From contig JAUWLJ010000093.1 in the NCBI GenBank assembly GCA_030613705.1, positions 1 to 7,652 on the forward strand: a stretch of DNA of 7,652 nucleotides, written 5' to 3'. Positions within the stretch are counted from its first letter, which is position 1. Each line of letters starts with the position of its first letter. Origin of the DNA: Chloroflexota bacterium (GTDB lineage: Bacteria; Chloroflexota; Anaerolineae; Anaerolineales; UBA4823). The notes below the pieces were generated by a model. That model was not told the DNA's origin. It did not search any database and saw only the letters and a list, made by a program, of their open reading frames with translations. Made by a program: the position numbers and the translations under genes. Positions 5,643 to 7,652 of this stretch are shown in pieces.

Positions 5643-6493
5643 ACCTCTCGCAGCTCGATGTTCCTGGTTTGTTGAAGCGCCATGGACTGCAACCAGATAA
5701 AAATCTCGGTCAAAACTTCCTGATTGATCCAACCTATCTCAACCGCGTAGCAGAAGCCGGGAATATCAAACAAGAAGATATCGTCCTGGAAATTGGGGCA
5801 GGATTAGGTAATTTGACGCGTCTTTTGGGGATGGAGGCCAAGAAAGTTTTGGCAGTGGAACTGGATCCAAACCTCATCCCGATTCTTGAAGGTGTTACCA
5901 ACAACTACCCAAATATTCAAATCATCCAGGGAGATATATTAAAGATCGATCTGGTCGATTTAATCCCGGATACTGGATACCTGGTAGTCGCCAATATCCC
6001 TTACTACATCACCTCTAATCTTATTCAACATTTAATGACTGCCAAAAAGCGTCCGGCGCGTATCGTGCTTACCATCCAAAGCGAGGTAGCCGAGCGAATC
6101 TGTGCCCAGCATGGAAAACTTAGCTTGTTGGGTTTGAGCGTACAGGTATTTGGATTTCCAGAAATTGTTTCCAGGGTGCCTGCTGGCGCATTCTACCCGC
6201 CTCCCAAGGTAGATTCTGCCATTGTACGGATTGAACTGTATCCATCCCCAAGAATCCCCGAAACACTGCTCAACACTTTCTTCCAATTAGCTAGAGCCGG
6301 CTTCAGTCAAAAAAGAAAAACGCTGCGTAATTCTTTGTCTGCTGGTCTTCAACAGAAAAAAACCACCATCGAAAATTTGTTAGGAGATGCAGGGATAGAC
6401 ATGATGAGACGAGCGGAGACACTTAGTTTAGATGAATGGGAATCTCTGACGATATTGTATGCGGAATTGTCGTCCCCACACCAATCAGGGTAG
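5627..6493 (+). CDS. rsmA: 16S rRNA (adenine1518-N6/adenine1519-N6)-dimethyltransferase
   Basis: RsmA (KsgA) uses S-adenosylmethionine to dimethylate two adjacent adenines in the 3'-terminal hairpin of 16S rRNA during 30S maturation in the cytoplasm. From the GTG at 5627 it has 288 residues, normal for the family. Visible motifs are LGQNFLID (27-34), the SAM-binding loop LEIGAGLGNLTRLL (54-67), the acidic VELDP (77-81), GDILKID (102-108), the catalytic NIPYYITS (123-130), and the C-terminal substrate region VPAGAFYPPPKVDSAIV (184-200) with FSQKRKTLRNSL (226-237). All key residues are present. The start overlaps the end of the YabE-like gene by 16 bases. In Firmicutes yabE, rnmV and ksgA are neighbours; here rnmV is absent between the two. 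Loss of the enzyme is known to give kasugamycin resistance. The ATG at 5582 is a less likely start. Confidence 0.96.
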   Translation: MDNPLNLSQLDVPGLLKRHGLQPDKNLGQNFLIDPTYLNRVAEAGNIKQEDIVLEIGAGLGNLTRLLGMEAKKVLAVELDPNLIPILEGVTNNYPNIQIIQGDILKIDLVDLIPDTGYLVVANIPYYITSNLIQHLMTAKKRPARIVLTIQSEVAERICAQHGKLSLLGLSVQVFGFPEIVSRVPAGAFYPPPKVDSAIVRIELYPSPRIPETLLNTFFQLARAGFSQKRKTLRNSLSAGLQQKKTTIENLLGDAGIDMMRRAETLSLDEWESLTILYAELSSPHQSG

Positions 6494-6505
6494 GATATGA
6501 AAAAC

Positions 6506-7273
6506 TTACATGTTCAGAGAATCGGGCTTTGACCTGGCAACAATTTTCAGATCACGATATTCATAAAGCATCTGCCAAACCCGGTAAGCAGCTTCGAATT
6601 GGATTCGATGCGACATTTTAGAACTCCCCCATCGGCGGTCGGCGAAATAAAATGGCACCTCAATAATCGAATATCCGAGCCTGTTCGCAAGATAAATCAT
6701 CTCAACCTGGAAAGCATACCCGTTCGATCGGACTCTTTCGAGGGGCAATCCCAGCAGAGTTTCACGGCGCCAGGCACGAAATCCACCAGTCGCATCATTG
6801 ATCGGCAAACGGAGGATCGTTTTTGCGTACATATTGCCGAAGGCAGACAGGCTTTTCCTCCAATAAGGCCACTGTTCATCCAGGCTGCCTCCTGGTATAT
6901 ACCGCGAACCAATCGCCACATCAGATTCGACCAGCATTTCTGTTAATTCAAGGATTTTTTCTGGTGGATGCGAAAAATCCGCATCCATTTGTACAACCAC
7001 ATCCGTTCCTGTACGAAGAGCTTTACGAAATCCGTCGATATACGCTGAACCTAATCCACCCTTCTTATTGCGGTGTAATACGGATATGCGGTCAGGGTAT
7101 TCTTTACTGAGATGATCAGCAATCTCTCCGGTACCATCAGGACTGTTATCATCGACAACCAGAATATTCAAACCATTAATAGGTAAACCAATTAATTCTG
7201 AGACCAATGCAGAAATATTTTCCGATTCATTAAATGTAGGAATCACGACGCAAATAGTATTGATTATTCCCAT
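6506..7273 (-). CDS. Family 2 glycosyltransferase, polyprenol/dolichol-phosphate mannose synthase type
   Basis: Proteins of this type move a sugar, usually mannose from GDP-mannose, to polyprenyl phosphate at the cytoplasmic face of the membrane. The product serves as a lipid-linked donor for glycans or glycoproteins. The 255 residues show the full GT-A set: VVIPTFNESENI (9-20), LVVDDNSPDGT (38-48), the metal-binding DAD in VQMDADFSHPP (94-104), AIGSRYIPGG (120-129), DATGGFRAWRR (160-170), GYAFQVEM (185-192) and VPFYFADRRWGSSKMS (206-221). No C-terminal membrane helices or GtrA domain follow, so it resembles the short soluble DPM1/Ppm1 catalytic form. Sugar specificity cannot be read from sequence. 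It converges on rsmA with only 12 bases between stop codons and follows the V4R gene by 28 bases. The ATG at 7273 lacks a Shine-Dalgarno sequence but has TATAAT 6 bases upstream. Confidence 0.93.
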   Translation of the reverse strand: MGIINTICVVIPTFNESENISALVSELIGLPINGLNILVVDDNSPDGTGEIADHLSKEYPDRISVLHRNKKGGLGSAYIDGFRKALRTGTDVVVQMDADFSHPPEKILELTEMLVESDVAIGSRYIPGGSLDEQWPYWRKSLSAFGNMYAKTILRLPINDATGGFRAWRRETLLGLPLERVRSNGYAFQVEMIYLANRLGYSIIEVPFYFADRRWGSSKMSHRIQFEAAYRVWQMLYEYRDLKIVARSKPDSLNM

Positions 7274-7279
7274 GCCAAG

Positions 7280-7285
7280 ATTATA
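7280..7285 (-). promoter_or_regulatory. TATAAT box 6 bases before the glycosyltransferase ATG
   Basis: A perfect -10 consensus on the minus strand lies in the 28-base gap between the V4R stop and the glycosyltransferase start. Transcription would begin at about the A of the ATG, giving a leaderless mRNA, which fits the missing ribosome site. No -35 hexamer is evident at 16-18 bases, so the site may be weak or fortuitous. Confidence 0.35.
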
Positions 7286-7301
7286 ACCAGAAAGAGAGGA
7301 A

Positions 7302-7652
7302 TTACCTCACCGGAGTTTTTTGAATAATAAATTCACAAACCTCATCCCCCATTGATACACATTTTGATTCATTAACCCGGAATTCCTTTCCCCCTGATAA
7401 CCATCTTAATCCTTCTTGTAATAAACCAACCGCGATGAAGCAAACTGGTTTATCCAAATCATGTCGATCCCAACACACCGGGCAGTGAGAAATTGTATAA
7501 ACAAATTTATCATTAAATTCTTTTGAGGTACTGACTTGGGCGCTAACCTGGGTGAAAATCCGGGCCATAGAAGGTACGCCAATACGCATCTTGGTGTTTA
7601 AAGGCAAAATTTTAAAGGCCAGATCACCTGCTCCAGCTAAAGCGCCAAAATT
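7302..7652 (-). CDS. V4R-domain protein, C-terminal part (N-terminus beyond window)
   Basis: The frame is open from the window edge to the TAA at 7302, giving 116 residues of an incomplete protein. V4R (4-vinyl reductase-like) domains are small-molecule-binding modules found in hydrocarbon-sensing regulators and in bacteriochlorophyll synthesis. The visible features are SHCPVCWDRHDLDKPVCFIAVG, GLLQEGLRWLSGGKEF, and the diagnostic ending ESKCVSMGDEVCEFII, with conserved cysteines in all three blocks suggesting metal or ligand binding. In-frame ATG and TTG codons near 7587 and 7607 are probably internal, because homology-like sequence (GALAGAGDLAFKIL) continues upstream to the edge. It may be co-transcribed with the glycosyltransferase 28 bases downstream, although the two have no obvious functional link. 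The ligand and any partner domain cannot be determined here. Confidence 0.8.
   Translation of the reverse strand, partial: NFGALAGAGDLAFKILPLNTKMRIGVPSMARIFTQVSAQVSTSKEFNDKFVYTISHCPVCWDRHDLDKPVCFIAVGLLQEGLRWLSGGKEFRVNESKCVSMGDEVCEFIIQKTPVR

Noticed and set aside
6494..6505. Shared terminator between convergent rsmA and glycosyltransferase genes
   Set aside because: The 12-base gap and flanking codons show no stem with a T-run on either strand.
6599..7110. Plus-strand frames of 115 and 95 codons opposite the glycosyltransferase
   Set aside because: The minus-strand GT2 frame carries all family motifs; the plus-strand translations show none.

Overview
The window looks like a chromosomal fragment from a Gram-type-atypical bacterium, most likely Chloroflexota (Anaerolineae-like). 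This rests on three family resemblances judged by eye: a TadE-type pseudopilin with a modified version of the leader common in that phylum, an ECF sigma factor paired with a DUF5667 membrane protein carrying a long Thr/Pro/Ser tail, and a V4R protein of the CPVCW type. No database search was possible, so the taxonomic call is moderate. There are no rRNA or tRNA genes, CRISPR arrays, insertion sequences or phage genes.

Layout. Positions 1-1906 (minus) hold the first 635 codons of a secreted or surface protein: a TadE-like pseudopilin head followed by tandem Calx-beta repeats (four complete, a fifth cut by the window edge). A 416-base AT-rich intergenic stretch (1907-2322) contains hairpins, including a likely terminator for the next gene. 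Positions 2323-4082 (minus) hold an ECF sigma factor and, directly downstream, a single-pass DUF5667 protein that is probably its membrane-bound partner or anti-sigma factor. A divergent 200-base control region (about 4083-4283) contains a nested inverted and direct repeat and candidate promoters for both directions. Positions 4284-6493 (plus) hold a YabE-like DUF348/G5/3D cell-wall protein overlapping rsmA (ksgA), the 16S rRNA dimethyladenosine methyltransferase. This echoes the yabE-rnmV-ksgA order of Firmicutes, but without rnmV. Positions 6506-7652 (minus) hold a soluble dolichol/polyprenol-phosphate mannose synthase-like GT2 glycosyltransferase and, upstream of it, the C-terminal part of a V4R-domain protein.

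How the genes work together. Most of the window concerns the cell envelope: a calcium-binding-repeat surface protein, an envelope-spanning signalling pair, a peptidoglycan-associated 3D protein and a lipid-linked sugar donor enzyme. rsmA is the housekeeping exception.

The most notable signals are the TadE-Calx-beta fusion, the operator-like repeat element between the divergent genes, and a recurring start arrangement. Three genes with no Shine-Dalgarno sequence each have a -10-like box 6-15 bases before the ATG, which suggests leaderless or very short-leader mRNAs. I see no complete novel defence or mobile system here.
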